Notes: generated by a model from the sequence alone, not told the origin. Shown: positions 45,144-54,820, numbered from the stretch's first letter. The stretch: DNA of 64,000 nucleotides from Cyanobacteria bacterium REEB417 (GCA_018970945.1 JAGWVJ010000002.1:62001-126000), one strand, 5' to 3'. Numbers and translations are program-made.

Positions 45144-46229
45144 TCAGCTTTCGAGAGCCGCCTGCAGTTGATCGCCCATGGCGCGGCAGCCCAACTGGGT
45201 GCAGCCTGCCTGCATCAGATCGCCTGTGCGATAGCCCTCGGCCAGGACCTGATCGACGGCCCGCTCCAGATCAGCGGCGGCGGCCTCCTGCTTGAGGCCG
45301 ATGCGCAGCAGCATGGCGGCGCTCAGCACCATCGCCATTGGGTTGGCCTTGTCCTGGCCAGCGATGTCGGGCGCAGAACCGTGGATCGGTTCGAACACGC
45401 CCGGCCCGGCTTCGCCCAGCGACGCCGAGGGCAGCATGCCGATCGAGCCGCTGAGCATGGCCGCTTCGTCGCTCAGGATGTCGCCGAACAGGTTGCCGGT
45501 CAGCAGCACGTCAAATTGCTTGGGCGCCCTCACCAGCTGCATGGCGGCGTTGTCGACATACAGGTGGCTGAGGGCCACATCGCCATAGGCCTCGCCGTGA
45601 ATCGCCTCGACCCGCTCGCGCCACAGCTGACTCACATCAAGCACGTTGGCTTTGTCGACGGAGCACAGCTGGCCTCGGCGTTGCCGTGCCAGTTCAAAAC
45701 CCACCCTGGCGATGCGGTCGACCTCGAAATCGCTGTAGGCCATGGTGTTGAAGCCGCGCTCACCGGACTCGGTCTTCACTCGGCCCTTCGGGGTGCCGAA
45801 ATAGATGCCGCCGGTCAGCTCGCGCACCACCATCAGATCGACGCCGTCGATCACCTCCGGTTTGAGGCTGCTGGCCGAGGCCAGGGCCGGCACGATTTTG
45901 ACCGGCCTCAGGTTCGCGAACAGCCCCAGGCCTGCCCGAAGACCCAGCAGGCCGGTCTCGGGCCGTTGCTGGCGCGGCAGCTTGTCGTACTGCGGTGAGC
46001 CGATCGCCGCCAGCAGCACCGCCTCGCTGGCTCGGCACGCCTCCAGGGTGCTCTCGGGCAGGGGCACGCCATTGGCCTCGATCGCAGCCCCGCCCATGGG
46101 CTGCTCGTCGTAGATGAGGGTGAAGCCGTGGCGCCGGCTCACCGCATCCAGCAGTTGTCGGGCCACCGCGGTGATCTCGGGGCCAATGCCGTCGCCTGCG
46201 AGCAGGGTGATCCGGTGGCTGGTGGTCAT
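45144..46229 (-). CDS. leuB: 3-isopropylmalate dehydrogenase
   Basis: Leucine biosynthesis, oxidising 3-isopropylmalate with NAD. 361 residues: [51 protein letters not shown], the catalytic region VDNAAMQLV, and [14 protein letters not shown]. Start ATG 46229. A 368-bp non-coding region with an 18-bp-phased repeat lies upstream. Confidence 0.96.
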   Translation of the reverse strand: MTTSHRITLLAGDGIGPEITAVARQLLDAVSRRHGFTLIYDEQPMGGAAIEANGVPLPESTLEACRASEAVLLAAIGSPQYDKLPRQQRPETGLLGLRAGLGLFANLRPVKIVPALASASSLKPEVIDGVDLMVVRELTGGIYFGTPKGRVKTESGERGFNTMAYSDFEVDRIARVGFELARQRRGQLCSVDKANVLDVSQLWRERVEAIHGEAYGDVALSHLYVDNAAMQLVRAPKQFDVLLTGNLFGDILSDEAAMLSGSIGMLPSASLGEAGPGVFEPIHGSAPDIAGQDKANPMAMVLSAAMLLRIGLKQEAAAADLERAVDQVLAEGYRTGDLMQAGCTQLGCRAMGDQLQAALES

Positions 46230-46416
46230 GGTCGCGCAGTGCTCAAAAGGGCAGGGCAACGCTGCCTGCGTTCGGCGCGAGGCTACGGCGCTGCGGGCGG
46301 CGCGGTGCGCGGCGTTGCGGGTGCAACTGGCGGATGCTTGACCTTGCTGTGTATCGACGTTGTATCGACAACACGTCGAGCATGGTTGCTGGCTCCACGA
46401 ACCAAGGCGGAGTGAT

Positions 46417-46535
46417 TCCTGCAAACAGACCGCTCCTTGCAATCTGAGCAATGCCTGCAACCACAGCCCCGCCTGCAACCAGAGTCAGGCAGCCATACAG
46501 CAAGCCTTCTGCAAGCAGCAAGCCTTCTGCAAGCA
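46417..46535. repeat. 18-bp-phased tandem array in the leuB-lpxD spacer
   Basis: TGCAA recurs exactly every 18 bp at 46420, 46438, 46456, 46474, 46510 and 46528; the unit at 46492 is degenerate (GCCAT). The last two units are near-identical (AGCCTTCTGCAAGCAGCA). The whole 368-bp spacer (46230-46597) holds no recognisable gene. The only long plus-strand frame through the array encodes Cys-rich hexapeptides and starts and ends in non-coding-looking sequence. A hairpin GGGGTGAAGACCCC lies at 46578-46591, close to the lpxD end. Confidence 0.8.
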
Positions 46536-46597
46536 GCGCGATTCATCAAGCAACGTGATGCCCCCACCTGCGTGATGGGGTGAAGACCCCGTGGTTC

Positions 46598-47650
46598 TCA
46601 GGGGTGGCGAGCTTTGTCCAGATGGCGCACAGCCTTGGCCAGCTCGGGCAGCTTGTTGAAGGCGGCCGAGCAGCGCAGCCATAGCCGGTTGGGAATCGCG
46701 GGGTAACCGCTCACCACCTCGCCGGCGGCCACTTCGCCGTGAACGCCCGATTTGGACGAGGCGATCGCCCGGTCGCCCATCACCGCCTTGTTGGCCAGAC
46801 CGACCTGGCCGGCCAGGATCACGCCGTTGCCTAGCCGCGCACCACCGGCGATGCCCACCTGGGCCGCCAGGGCACAACCCTGGCCGGTGACCACGCCATG
46901 GCCGATATGGACGAGGTTGTCGATCTTTGTGCCGGCGCCGATGCGGGTCTCGCCCACCGAGGGTCGATCGATCGTGCTGCCGCAGCCAACCTCGACCCCG
47001 TCTTCGAGGATCACCCGGCCGGTCTGGGGCATCTTGCGCCAGCCGTTGGCGGTGGGCACAAACCCGAAGCCCTCGCTGCCGATCACGGCGTTGGAGTGCA
47101 CCACGCAGCTGCGGCCCAGGCGCGAGCCCGTGTGCAACACGGCGCCGCTGTGGATCTCACATTCAGGGCCCAGCACCACATCCCGGTACAGGGTGGCATT
47201 GGCGTGGATGGTGCAGCCCGCGGCGACCACCACCGCCGGGCCGATCACGGCGTGGGCTCCCACATGCACCCCGTCCTCAATGCGAGCTGAAGGGTCCACC
47301 ACGGCGCTGGTATGGATGCCCGGCGGCTCGACGATCCTGGGATGCAGGGCGTCGAGGGCCTCAGCAAACGCAAGCCTCGGATCAGCCAGGGCAACCCAGG
47401 CAAGACCCCTTGCGCTGGCTTGCGCCTGCAGACGTTCTGCCCCGTCGCCATGGGCCGGAATGAGCACGGCGCTGGCACCGGTCGCCGCGAGAGCGGCTGC
47501 CAGGGCGTTGCCTGCTTCCAAAAAACTGAGCTGGCCTGACCCCGCCCGATCGAGCGCATCGGCGCTGCTCAGTTCAGGATCGGAAGCGAGGTGGCGTGGG
47601 GCAGCGTCAGTCACCTCGCTGAGGTGGCTGAGCAGTGTGCTGAAACGCAT
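46598..47650 (-). CDS. lpxD: UDP-3-O-acylglucosamine N-acyltransferase
   Basis: Lipid A synthesis. 350 residues: N-terminal uridine-binding domain, then a left-handed parallel beta-helix made of hexapeptide repeats (for example [34 protein letters not shown]) and the acceptor region [20 protein letters not shown] with HIGHGV. The catalytic His is in the HIGHGV block. The start is ATG 47650 ([10 protein letters not shown]). The expected GGFG-type helix coils are all present; no break is seen. Confidence 0.95.
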   Translation of the reverse strand: MRFSTLLSHLSEVTDAAPRHLASDPELSSADALDRAGSGQLSFLEAGNALAAALAATGASAVLIPAHGDGAERLQAQASARGLAWVALADPRLAFAEALDALHPRIVEPPGIHTSAVVDPSARIEDGVHVGAHAVIGPAVVVAAGCTIHANATLYRDVVLGPECEIHSGAVLHTGSRLGRSCVVHSNAVIGSEGFGFVPTANGWRKMPQTGRVILEDGVEVGCGSTIDRPSVGETRIGAGTKIDNLVHIGHGVVTGQGCALAAQVGIAGGARLGNGVILAGQVGLANKAVMGDRAIASSKSGVHGEVAAGEVVSGYPAIPNRLWLRCSAAFNKLPELAKAVRHLDKARHP

Positions 47651-47682
47651 GCACCGGCTCTGGCTGGGATTGATGGTAGTGC

Positions 47683-48783
47683 TCAACCCGGGGTCAGGAC
47701 CAGCTGGTCGCGGTGTACCACCTCAACCCCACCCTGGCCCAGCAGGGGTTCGAGTTCATCGCTGCTCAGGCGGCAGATGCCGCGTCCGAGCTCGCGTCCA
47801 TCGCCGGCCACGAGCCGCACGGCATCATGACGGGCAAAGCGCCCCTCGAGGCCGCTGATGCCGACCGCTAGCAACGAGGCTCCGCGCTGCAGCAGGGCTC
47901 GTTCAGCCCCCGGATCCAGCCGCAGGGTTCCCCTTGGCACCAGGGCGTGGGCTAGCCAACCCTTGCGGCTCGGCAGGGGTGTGGCCGCTGGCTGGAACAG
48001 GGTTCCCGGCAGAAGTCCGTCGACGGCCTGCTCGGCCAGCACGGTGACCAGCACCGATGGATCGCGACCATCGGCCAGCCGCACACGGATGCCGCTGGCG
48101 GTGGCGATCCGCGCAGCCGCCAGTTTGGTGGTCATGCCCCCGGTGCCCCACCTGCCGCCGCCGCTGGCACCTTGGGCCAGGCGATTGAGCTCGGCCAGAT
48201 CGCGCACCTCCGCGATCGGCGTGGCATCGGGGTCCTGGCGGGGGTCCCCCGAATAAAGGCGGTCCACATCGGTGAGCAGGATCAGGTCGTCGGCCCCGAT
48301 TGCCACGGCCACCAGCGCTGAGAGGGTGTCGTTGTCGCCGAAGCGCAGCTCGTCGGTGGCCAGGGTGTCGTTCTCGTTGACGATCGGCACCACACCCCAG
48401 GCAAGGAGCTGCTCCAGCGTGCGGCAGGCATTCTGGTAACGCCGCCGCGAGGCCAGATCGCCTCGGGTCAGCAGTACCTGAGCCACGGCCAGGGCGGAGG
48501 CTCCGAATGCGTCCTGGTAGAGGGCCATGAGCAGGCCCTGGCCGACCGCTGCTGCGGCCTGCAGCGCCACCACCTCAGCGGGCCGTCGCTCCATGCCCAG
48601 GGCCCGGCAGCCCAGGCCCACGGCACCACTGGTGACCAGGGCGATCTGCTCGCCCCGCGACTGGGCCGTGGCGATCGCGTCGGCCAGATCGCCGATCACA
48701 GCTGCGGTGCTGCGCTGCTGGTCGCCCCGCAGCAGGCTGGTGCCTACCTTGATGACCCGTCGACGGCTGGAACGGCGCACCAT
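47683..48783 (-). CDS. proB: Glutamate 5-kinase with PUA domain
   Basis: First step of proline synthesis. 366 residues: [57 protein letters not shown] and [15 protein letters not shown], then a C-terminal PUA domain (about residues 275-355). Length fits the two-domain form. Its start is 5 bp from the YqeG stop, and it ends 32 bp before lpxD, in the same orientation. Confidence 0.96.
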   Translation of the reverse strand: MVRRSSRRRVIKVGTSLLRGDQQRSTAAVIGDLADAIATAQSRGEQIALVTSGAVGLGCRALGMERRPAEVVALQAAAAVGQGLLMALYQDAFGASALAVAQVLLTRGDLASRRRYQNACRTLEQLLAWGVVPIVNENDTLATDELRFGDNDTLSALVAVAIGADDLILLTDVDRLYSGDPRQDPDATPIAEVRDLAELNRLAQGASGGGRWGTGGMTTKLAAARIATASGIRVRLADGRDPSVLVTVLAEQAVDGLLPGTLFQPAATPLPSRKGWLAHALVPRGTLRLDPGAERALLQRGASLLAVGISGLEGRFARHDAVRLVAGDGRELGRGICRLSSDELEPLLGQGGVEVVHRDQLVLTPG

Positions 48784-48788
48784 GGCGA

Positions 48789-49298
48789 TCAGCCGAGGGG
48801 GGAACCGATCCAGCGGGCCAGGTGCAGTTCCAGCCGTTGCAGACGGTCCTGGCGGCAGGGAAGGCCGCTGGGGTCGATCGGCCTCACCAGCACGGTGAAC
48901 AGTCCCAGCCGATTGCCGGCGATCACATCGGTGAACACGCGGTCACCGACCAGGGCCACCTGGCCGTGGGGCAGACCCAGTTGCTTCAGAACGCGACGCA
49001 GGGCCGTGCGTCGGGGCTTGCCTGCCGAGGTGGTGAACGGAAGATCCAGTTCCCGTGCCACGGCCCCGATGCGCTGCCGCGATGGGTTGTTGCTCAGCAG
49101 ATGGATGGGCAGCCGGGTCTTGGCATGGTCGAGCCAACGCCGGGCCGCCTCGGGCAGCACCGACTGACGGCGTGGCAGCAGGGTGCGGTCGACATCGAGC
49201 ACCAGGGCCCTGATCTTCCGGTCGAGCAGCGTCTCAAGGGGCAGCTCGGCCAGGGTGGTCTCCAGCAACCAATCGGGACGGAGCAGCTCCCGCAACAT
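48789..49298 (-). CDS. YqeG-family HAD IIIA phosphatase
   Basis: 169 residues. HAD motif I LVLDVDRTLLPRRQSVLPEA, motif II LLSNNPSR, motif III KPRRTALRR, motif IV VALVGDRVFTDVIAGNRLG. The family is related to phosphatidylglycerophosphate phosphatase GEP4/PGPP1, so a role in phosphatidylglycerol synthesis is possible; phosphatidylglycerol is essential for cyanobacterial photosystems. The start overlaps the DUF3727 stop as TGATG. Confidence 0.88.
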   Translation of the reverse strand: MLRELLRPDWLLETTLAELPLETLLDRKIRALVLDVDRTLLPRRQSVLPEAARRWLDHAKTRLPIHLLSNNPSRQRIGAVARELDLPFTTSAGKPRRTALRRVLKQLGLPHGQVALVGDRVFTDVIAGNRLGLFTVLVRPIDPSGLPCRQDRLQRLELHLARWIGSPLG

Positions 49299-49840
49299 CA
49301 GAGCGCGTCCTCCCGCTCTTCGATCTCGGCCTCGATGCGCGGTTGCACCCGTTCGAACTCTTCTCCCTCCACGAGCACAGCCTCGCCGTTGTTCATGCGG
49401 GCGACCACGAAAAAGGGGTCGAGGGGGATGTACAGCCCATATTCCTGCTCTTCGACCATGAAGCTGACCAGCAGTTCATAGGTCTCGGTCTCCTCATCGT
49501 CGTCGTTCTCGTCATCGTCGAGCTCATCGGGATCGGGCTCATCCAGCTCGCCGCTGACGGTCAGCGTGACGGCCGAACGCACCAGGGTCAGGTCGTGTTC
49601 CTGCAGAACCACGTCGGCGACCGAGAGGATCGGCTCAGTGGCGTCAATCGTGTCGATCAGCTCCGGATCCTCGTCGTCGTCCAGACGAAACAGGCACACC
49701 GGGGTGTCCACCGGGGTCAGCAGGGCGTAATCGTGGCCATCGAGCGGGATCAGCTGCTCCAAAAAGCAGAGCAGCTGGCGGTCCCGCGCGTCCTTGACCA
49801 GAACCGTGGGAACATCGCTCGGACCGTCGCCTGCGGTCAT
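49298..49840 (-). CDS. DUF3727 protein
   Basis: About 180 residues. Two beta-rich halves: LVKDARDRQLLCFLEQLIPL, HDYALLTPVDTPVCLFRL and, after an acidic linker (about 25 Asp/Glu-rich residues), YELLVSFMVEEQEYGLYIPL and DPFFVVARMNN. This matches cyanobacterial DUF3727 (relative of DUF1292). Function unknown. ATG 49840 is preferred; 49861 gives seven additional residues. It overlaps yqeG by one base. Confidence 0.85.
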   Translation of the reverse strand: MTAGDGPSDVPTVLVKDARDRQLLCFLEQLIPLDGHDYALLTPVDTPVCLFRLDDDEDPELIDTIDATEPILSVADVVLQEHDLTLVRSAVTLTVSGELDEPDPDELDDDENDDDEETETYELLVSFMVEEQEYGLYIPLDPFFVVARMNNGEAVLVEGEEFERVQPRIEAEIEEREDAL

Positions 49841-49881
49841 GTCGGGATCCTGAGAACGCATCGGTCAATGGGGTGCTGCGC

Positions 49882-50367
49882 TCAGGATGATGCAGCGACC
49901 GCCCCCTGGCCAGCCTGCATGGTCTGCGCGGACACCGGACGCGGCTCCGGGCCTTCGCGCAACCATTGCTCCAGCAACAGGGCTGCGGCCGCACTGTCGA
50001 GAGCGCCACTGCGGTCGCCATGCAGACCATGGCGTTCGCCGGCCTCCCAGGAGCTGGTGTGTTCATTGACCCAGGCCAGGGGCAGATCCAGCTGGCGGGC
50101 CAGCCGCTCGCCATAGCGGCGGCAGTGAACCGCCTGGTCGGTGGCCTGACCGCAGTGATCGAGGGGCAGTCCGACCACCAGGGCGTTCGCGCCCCGCCGC
50201 GCGACCAGCGCCCGCAGCCGCTCAAGATCCTCAGGGAAGCTGCCGCGATGCAGGGCTCCCAGGGGGGTAATGCTGATGCCCAGCGGGTCGCACCCCGCCA
50301 GGCCGATGCGACGACGGCCCACATCGAGGCAGAGCACTGACCGGGGCTGGGGAGCGTGGGATGCCAT
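49882..50367 (-). CDS. ruvX: Holliday junction resolvase-like RuvX (YqgF)
   Basis: 161 residues, RNase-H-like fold. Acidic residues of the active site are in LCLDVGRRRIGLAGCDPLG, ALVVGLPLDHCG, WVNEHTSS and LDSAAAALLLEQWL. RuvX/YqgF homologues are implicated in Holliday junction resolution and in 16S rRNA end processing. It lies 8 bp after the GNAT-like gene stop on the same strand and precedes DUF3727. Confidence 0.93.
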   Translation of the reverse strand: MASHAPQPRSVLCLDVGRRRIGLAGCDPLGISITPLGALHRGSFPEDLERLRALVARRGANALVVGLPLDHCGQATDQAVHCRRYGERLARQLDLPLAWVNEHTSSWEAGERHGLHGDRSGALDSAAAALLLEQWLREGPEPRPVSAQTMQAGQGAVAASS

Positions 50368-50375
50368 GGCTGCCC

Positions 50376-51458
50376 TCAGCGGGGTGACAGGGGCGTGGGC
50401 ACGGGTCGCCGCCGTGGTTGCAACTGGGCCAGCACCGCCTCGATTCGGCGGTTGGCCTGGCTCTTGAGATCGGGCAGCGGTTGTCTGCGCCAGAGACTGC
50501 GGGCCATGAGCACCCGTTCGCTGCGCTGCTGGGCCCCGAGCGTCTGCAACCAGGCCAGACGCCCATGGTCATACGGATCACTGCGCAGCCACAGGGCCTG
50601 CTGGGTGGCGTGCAGCTGCCGGAACTGTCTGAGCAGCAGGGTCGTGGCAGCTCCATAGAGGTGTTGCCAGCGGGGATCAACGGTCAGCTCGACGTCCACC
50701 CCCCCACCGGGGTGCTCACCGATCAGACGGACTCCGGCCACGGCAACGTCGCGACTGGGCTCAATCAGCAGCCAGCCACGACCATGACTCTGATCGAGCA
50801 GGTCTTCGACCCGGCGATCGAGGATCTGACGCAACTGGCCCGCACAGGTCACCTGCTCGAGGTGCCACAGCAGTGGCGCCGTCTGCCCTGTGAGGGGATG
50901 AAGCCGCAGCTCACTGGGCATGGCAGCAGGGCTGCTGTCGCACGGATGGCTATCAGACCACTGGCTATCAGAGTCTTGGCTCCCGCGGACCTGGTTAGCG
51001 GGCTGCCAACACCAGATCTGGTCCTGGCGCAGGGGTTGAAATCCCTGCTCGCGCAGCACGCTCAGCCGCAGCTGATCGCCCGTGTCTGCCGAGGCGACCC
51101 AGCTGGTTGTGGCCGTGCGTTGCATCGCCGCCTTGAGCAGGTCGCTGCTCAGGTCGCGCCGGTGCTCCGCATCGGTGGTGCGTAGGTGCATGATCTGCCA
51201 GCAGCTTCCGCTGCGGTTGAGCCGCTGACACACCACAAGAGCCAGCGGGGTCTGGCTCAGTTCGGCAAAGGCCACCAGCACCTGGGGAGCCAGTGGTTGG
51301 GCTCGGCCGAGCCAATGCATGACCCGTTCGGGCATGCTCAGTAGGGCGGCACGCTGCAGCAGGGTCTGCAGTGGCAGAAAGGCCGGATCGCGCAGCAGGG
51401 GAAGGTGCCAGCCAGCCAGTGGTTCAAGGCGCCATCGCAGCGGTGTGGATGCGCGCAA
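50376..51458 (-). CDS. Probable tandem GNAT-like protein
   Basis: 360 residues. The N-terminal half contains LVAFAELSQTPLALVVCQRL and RRDLSSDLLKAAMQ with an end WVASADTGDQLRLSVLREQG followed by FQPLR, and the C-terminal half contains AVAGVRLIGEHPGGGVDVEL and YGAATTLLLRQF with RLAWLQTLGA. Both halves have the beta-strand and helix order of acetyltransferases of the GNAT type (domain 1 about 20-155, domain 2 about 195-345), but no clear Q/RxxGxG/A. Function and substrate are unknown; a pseudo-GNAT is possible. A Ser/Asp-rich linker lies between. Confidence 0.6.
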   Translation of the reverse strand: MRASTPLRWRLEPLAGWHLPLLRDPAFLPLQTLLQRAALLSMPERVMHWLGRAQPLAPQVLVAFAELSQTPLALVVCQRLNRSGSCWQIMHLRTTDAEHRRDLSSDLLKAAMQRTATTSWVASADTGDQLRLSVLREQGFQPLRQDQIWCWQPANQVRGSQDSDSQWSDSHPCDSSPAAMPSELRLHPLTGQTAPLLWHLEQVTCAGQLRQILDRRVEDLLDQSHGRGWLLIEPSRDVAVAGVRLIGEHPGGGVDVELTVDPRWQHLYGAATTLLLRQFRQLHATQQALWLRSDPYDHGRLAWLQTLGAQQRSERVLMARSLWRRQPLPDLKSQANRRIEAVLAQLQPRRRPVPTPLSPR

Positions 51459-51529
51459 GCTGTGGCACGGAAAGCCTTCGGTTCACTCTATCGGCCCTGG
51501 TGAGGCCTGGCCGGTCGTCCGGCTGCCCT

Positions 51530-52708
51530 TCAGGCTGGACGCACCAGCACCAGGGGCGTGCGCTCATCGGCATTGCCGGCAGGGTTGGGCCGCAGGGCGC
51601 GCTGCAGCAGCGCCTGGTCGCAACCTGCACTGGCGGCCAGCACCTTCACCCGTCCGAGATCGTTGACATCCACCACGGCGACGTCAACGCCCAGCACAGC
51701 TGCAGCATCGCGGCAGAAGTGCTGGGCGTCCTCCGGGCCGAGCACGATGGTCTGGTCGTAGGGCGGCGTGGTGCCGGTGACGTCGTCGATCAGACGCGCC
51801 TGATCGCCTGCGAGTCGGTAGAACCACCCCTTCTGACCCAGCAGTTTCAGCAGGCTGCCCAGCACCCAGGCGTTGAGCACCCTGGCCGGTCCGACCAGAT
51901 CGATCAGGCTCTGCAACCCGCAGGCCGTGGCCAGCGAACTGGTCGGGTGAAACGCCCGGCAGAGCAGCCGCGCCAGTGGAGAGGGCGTCACTGTGTCCGG
52001 GTGGTGGTAGCGGCCCTGCATCACCGCCAGGGGTGTTTCGCCGATGGTGAGCACATCACCCGGTTTCAGGTGAGGGGTGGCGTAGGTCTGCAACACGGCG
52101 ATCGGATCGTCGAGCACGCCCAGCAGATGGGTGCCCAGGGCCAGCATCTGGCAATGTTCGCCGTTGCGCCATGGGGCGGCTGCCGGGGCCACCGGTTCGG
52201 GTCGATGCAGTGAAATCAGGATTCCGTCGCGACGCCACAGACGCCCGAACGGGCCATAGTTCAGCCAGTGCACTTCGAGCCACAGGGTGTCGAGCAGTGC
52301 TGCCAGATCCTGGCCGCCGCTGATGGTCAGGTCAATGCGGGCAGTCGTGCTTCTGTGGCCTTTGACGATGTAGGCCGCCCAGTAGCCATCGGTGCGGGCC
52401 GGGGCGTCGGCATGCTCCGGGGTGATCCGGCTGACGATTGTCACCCCAGCCAGACACCCCCGACCCAGGAGTGTCGGCGCGAGTCTGATCTCGGGGACGA
52501 ACACCTCCATGCGTCGATGGGGGTTGTGGATCGTCAGCCTGCCGGTGATCTGAAGCACACCTTGGCTGCGGTTCACCACGATGTCGGATGCCCGCAGTCG
52601 CAACGGTGAAGCCGGCCTGATCCGATGGGCGGTGCCCAGGCCCAGCAGCAGCAGGACATAGATCAGCAGCACCAACAGGCCGATGGTCCAGATGGGAAGC
52701 AGGGTCAC
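51530..52708 (-). CDS. CofE-like (coenzyme F420:gamma-glutamyl ligase) protein, membrane-anchored
   Basis: 392 residues. An N-terminal membrane helix (IWTIGLLVLLIYVLLLLG) and a beta-rich region precede a CofE-like domain: LKPGDVLTIGETPLAVMQGR, ACGLQSLIDLVGPARVLN, FYRLAGDQARLIDDVTGTTP, IVLGPEDAQHFC and VDVNDLGRVKVLAAS. F420 or the known deazaflavin pathway is not a general feature of picocyanobacteria, so the peptide-bond-forming fold may have another target. It is divergent from the PIN-PhoH gene with a 110-bp spacer. Confidence 0.75.
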   Translation of the reverse strand: MTLLPIWTIGLLVLLIYVLLLLGLGTAHRIRPASPLRLRASDIVVNRSQGVLQITGRLTIHNPHRRMEVFVPEIRLAPTLLGRGCLAGVTIVSRITPEHADAPARTDGYWAAYIVKGHRSTTARIDLTISGGQDLAALLDTLWLEVHWLNYGPFGRLWRRDGILISLHRPEPVAPAAAPWRNGEHCQMLALGTHLLGVLDDPIAVLQTYATPHLKPGDVLTIGETPLAVMQGRYHHPDTVTPSPLARLLCRAFHPTSSLATACGLQSLIDLVGPARVLNAWVLGSLLKLLGQKGWFYRLAGDQARLIDDVTGTTPPYDQTIVLGPEDAQHFCRDAAAVLGVDVAVVDVNDLGRVKVLAASAGCDQALLQRALRPNPAGNADERTPLVLVRPA

Positions 52709-52818
52709 GGTGGCGTAATGGACGTTGGTGTGCGGTGTTGACGATCGCGACGGTGCGCGAATCGCCGGAGCGTAGGCGGCCCCGGGGAATTAGCTTCCGG
52801 CAGCCGGATTTCCATTCG

Positions 52819-54210
52819 ATGCGCAAAACCTTCGTGCTCGATACCAACGTGCTGCTGCACGATCCGGATGCCCTGCGACGCTTTGAAGACAACCTCGTGG
52901 TGGTCCCCATCGAGGTGGTGGAGGAAATCGATCGCTTCAAGCGCGATCCCTCCGAAAAGGGACGCAATGCCAGGGCCGTTTCGCGCCTGCTCGATGAGCT
53001 TCGCAATTGCGGCAATCTTGCTGACGGGGTCCCCATCGGCGGTACGCCCGGCGGCCAACTGAAGGTGGTGTTCTGCCGCAGCGAAACCCTCGCCCAGTTG
53101 CCCCCCGAGCTCAAGGGCGGAAATGGCGACAACAACATCCTGGCCGTCGCTCTCGAACAACGGCTTCAGGAGGTGATGGGAAGTCAACCGCCGGTCGTGC
53201 TCGTCACCAAGGACACGAATCTGCGCATCAAGGCCGATGCGGTCGGCCTGATCGCGCAGGACTACACCACCGACAAAGTGGCGATCGCCAATCTCTATCC
53301 GGGGATCAGTGAGCTGTGGCTCCGTGCGGATCACATGGATCGGCTCAGTCGCGATGGTGGCCTTCCCCTTGTGGATCTGCCTCCCGAATTGCAGCCGCAG
53401 ATGCCTCTGCAGGCCAATGAAGGGGTGACCCTGATCGATCAGGCGCAACCCTCCCACACCATGTTGGCCCGCTACAGCGCTTCCACCATGGCTCTGCAGC
53501 CTCTGAAGCGAGCCAACAAGGTCAGGCTGGGTCGCATCCAGCCGCGCAACCGCGAGCAGACGTTTGCGCTTGATCTGCTGCTGGATCCAGCCTTGCCATT
53601 GATCACGCTGGTCGGCAAGGCCGGTACCGGCAAAACACTGCTGGCACTGGCAGCCGGGCTTCACCAGGTCGCCGATGAGCGTCTTTATGAACGCCTGTTA
53701 GTGACCAGACCGGTGATTGCCCTGGGCAAGGAGATCGGCTTTCTTCCGGGCGATCTCGACGAGAAGATGGCACCCTGGATGCAGCCGATCGTTGATAACC
53801 TCGACTATCTGCTTGGCAGTGCCGAAGAGAATGCCTCGGGAGCAGCGCGCAGTGGCCATCGAGGTCCCCGCAGCAGCTGGGCTGACCTCAAGGGCATGGG
53901 CCTGCTTGAGGTCGAGGCCATCAGCTACATCCGCGGTCGTTCCATACCGCGTCAGTTCATGATTGTTGATGAGTCGCAGAACCTCACGCCCCACGAGGTC
54001 AAAACGATCGTGACCCGCGTTGGTGAGGGCACGAAGATCGTTTTCACCGGAGACCCCTACCAGATCGACAATCCCTATGTGGATGCCGAAAGCAACGGGC
54101 TGACCTGGCTCGTCGAACGGTTCAAGGGGCAGATGCTCGCCGGTCATGTCACCCTGGTGCGGGGCGAACGTTCGGAGCTTGCCGAGCTCGCAGCGAATCT
54201 TCTGGAGTAA
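52819..54210 (+). CDS. PIN-domain PhoH-like ATPase (PhoH2 type)
   Basis: 463 residues in two domains. The PIN ribonuclease domain (residues 1-150) has acidic active-site residues in FVLDTNVLLHDPDALRRFED, GDNNILAVA and LVTKDTNLRIKA. The PhoH domain (about 225-463) has Walker [18 protein letters not shown] near residue 264, and QFMIVDESQNLTPHEVKTIV with TRVGEGTKIVFTGDPYQID. PhoH2 proteins are RNA helicase/nucleases. Start ATG 52819 (MRKTFVLDTN). It is monocistronic here. Confidence 0.93.
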   Translation: MRKTFVLDTNVLLHDPDALRRFEDNLVVVPIEVVEEIDRFKRDPSEKGRNARAVSRLLDELRNCGNLADGVPIGGTPGGQLKVVFCRSETLAQLPPELKGGNGDNNILAVALEQRLQEVMGSQPPVVLVTKDTNLRIKADAVGLIAQDYTTDKVAIANLYPGISELWLRADHMDRLSRDGGLPLVDLPPELQPQMPLQANEGVTLIDQAQPSHTMLARYSASTMALQPLKRANKVRLGRIQPRNREQTFALDLLLDPALPLITLVGKAGTGKTLLALAAGLHQVADERLYERLLVTRPVIALGKEIGFLPGDLDEKMAPWMQPIVDNLDYLLGSAEENASGAARSGHRGPRSSWADLKGMGLLEVEAISYIRGRSIPRQFMIVDESQNLTPHEVKTIVTRVGEGTKIVFTGDPYQIDNPYVDAESNGLTWLVERFKGQMLAGHVTLVRGERSELAELAANLLE

Positions 54211-54240
54211 TCGTTGGGTACGGATTTCTGCCAATTGCCC

Positions 54241-54269
54241 TTCACAGGCATTCGTCGATCCGTTATGTT
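54241..54269 (+). promoter_or_regulatory. Probable promoter of the cyAbrB gene
   Basis: TTCACA (54241-54246, 5 of 6 to TTGACA) and TATGTT (54264-54269, 4 of 6) are separated by exactly 17 bp. The predicted transcript start near 54276 would fall inside the longer frame that begins with GTG at 54270, so it favours the ATG at 54294 as the start of the regulator. Confidence 0.5.
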
Positions 54270-54293
54270 GTGACTACCCACAACTTTCAATCC

Positions 54294-54656
54294 ATGCTCA
54301 CGGGTAGCGAACTCCTCGCCAAGGTCAAGGAACTTGGCGATGTCTCCAAGTCTGAACTGGTTCGCAGCTGCGGCTATGTCAGCTCCAAGAAGGATGGTGC
54401 TGAGCGTCTGAACTTCACCGCTTTCTATGAGGCTTTGCTCGAGGCCAAGGGTCTCAGCCTCGGTGAGGGATCGGGCAAGGGTCGTGGCAAGGGTGGCCGT
54501 ACTCTCAGCTATGTCGCCACTGTCCAGGGCAACGGCAATCTCCTGATCGGCAAGGCTTACACCGCTCTGCTCGATCTGAAGCCTGGTGATGAATTTGAGA
54601 TCAAACTGGGTCGCAAGCAGATCAAGTTGATCCCTGCCGGTGCTGAAGAGGAGTGA
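54294..54656 (+). CDS. cyAbrB transcriptional regulator
   Basis: 120 residues. The cyanobacterial AbrB family starts MLTGSELLAKVKELGD and continues KSELVRSCGYVSSKKDGAER, then a Gly/Lys-rich stretch and a C-terminal swapped-hairpin AbrB domain GNLLIGKAYTALLDLKPGDE. cyAbrB proteins act genome-wide on carbon and nitrogen genes and carbon/nitrogen balance. Codons such as AAG and CTC match high expression. ATG 54294 chosen from promoter position; GTG 54270 is in frame. A strong terminator follows 30 bp downstream. Confidence 0.9.
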   Translation: MLTGSELLAKVKELGDVSKSELVRSCGYVSSKKDGAERLNFTAFYEALLEAKGLSLGEGSGKGRGKGGRTLSYVATVQGNGNLLIGKAYTALLDLKPGDEFEIKLGRKQIKLIPAGAEEE

Positions 54657-54688
54657 GTTGCTGGGCCTAGCTTTCACCAGTGACCTCG

Positions 54689-54713
54689 GCCCGGGCATTC
54701 ACCCGGGCTTTTT
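54689..54713 (+). terminator. Rho-independent terminator after cyAbrB
   Basis: Plus-strand stem GCCCGGG-CATTCA-CCCGGGC followed by TTTTT, about 32 bp after the cyAbrB stop codon. A perfect 7-bp stem with a 6-base loop. Confidence 0.9.
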
Positions 54714-54820
54714 GCTGCTCGGCTCTGTGCTGGTCTCAGGCAAGAAATCTGAAATCAAACCGTGGCTTCTTGGTAGCGCTGGATACCGCTGTCAGCATCC
54801 ACTCACTTGGACAGTGTCGG

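Noticed and set aside
46360-46575. 71-residue Cys-rich plus-strand frame over the 18-bp array, as a metal-binding protein
   Set aside because: The periodic Cys comes from the repeat period being a multiple of three; flanks are not protein-like and no Shine-Dalgarno is seen.
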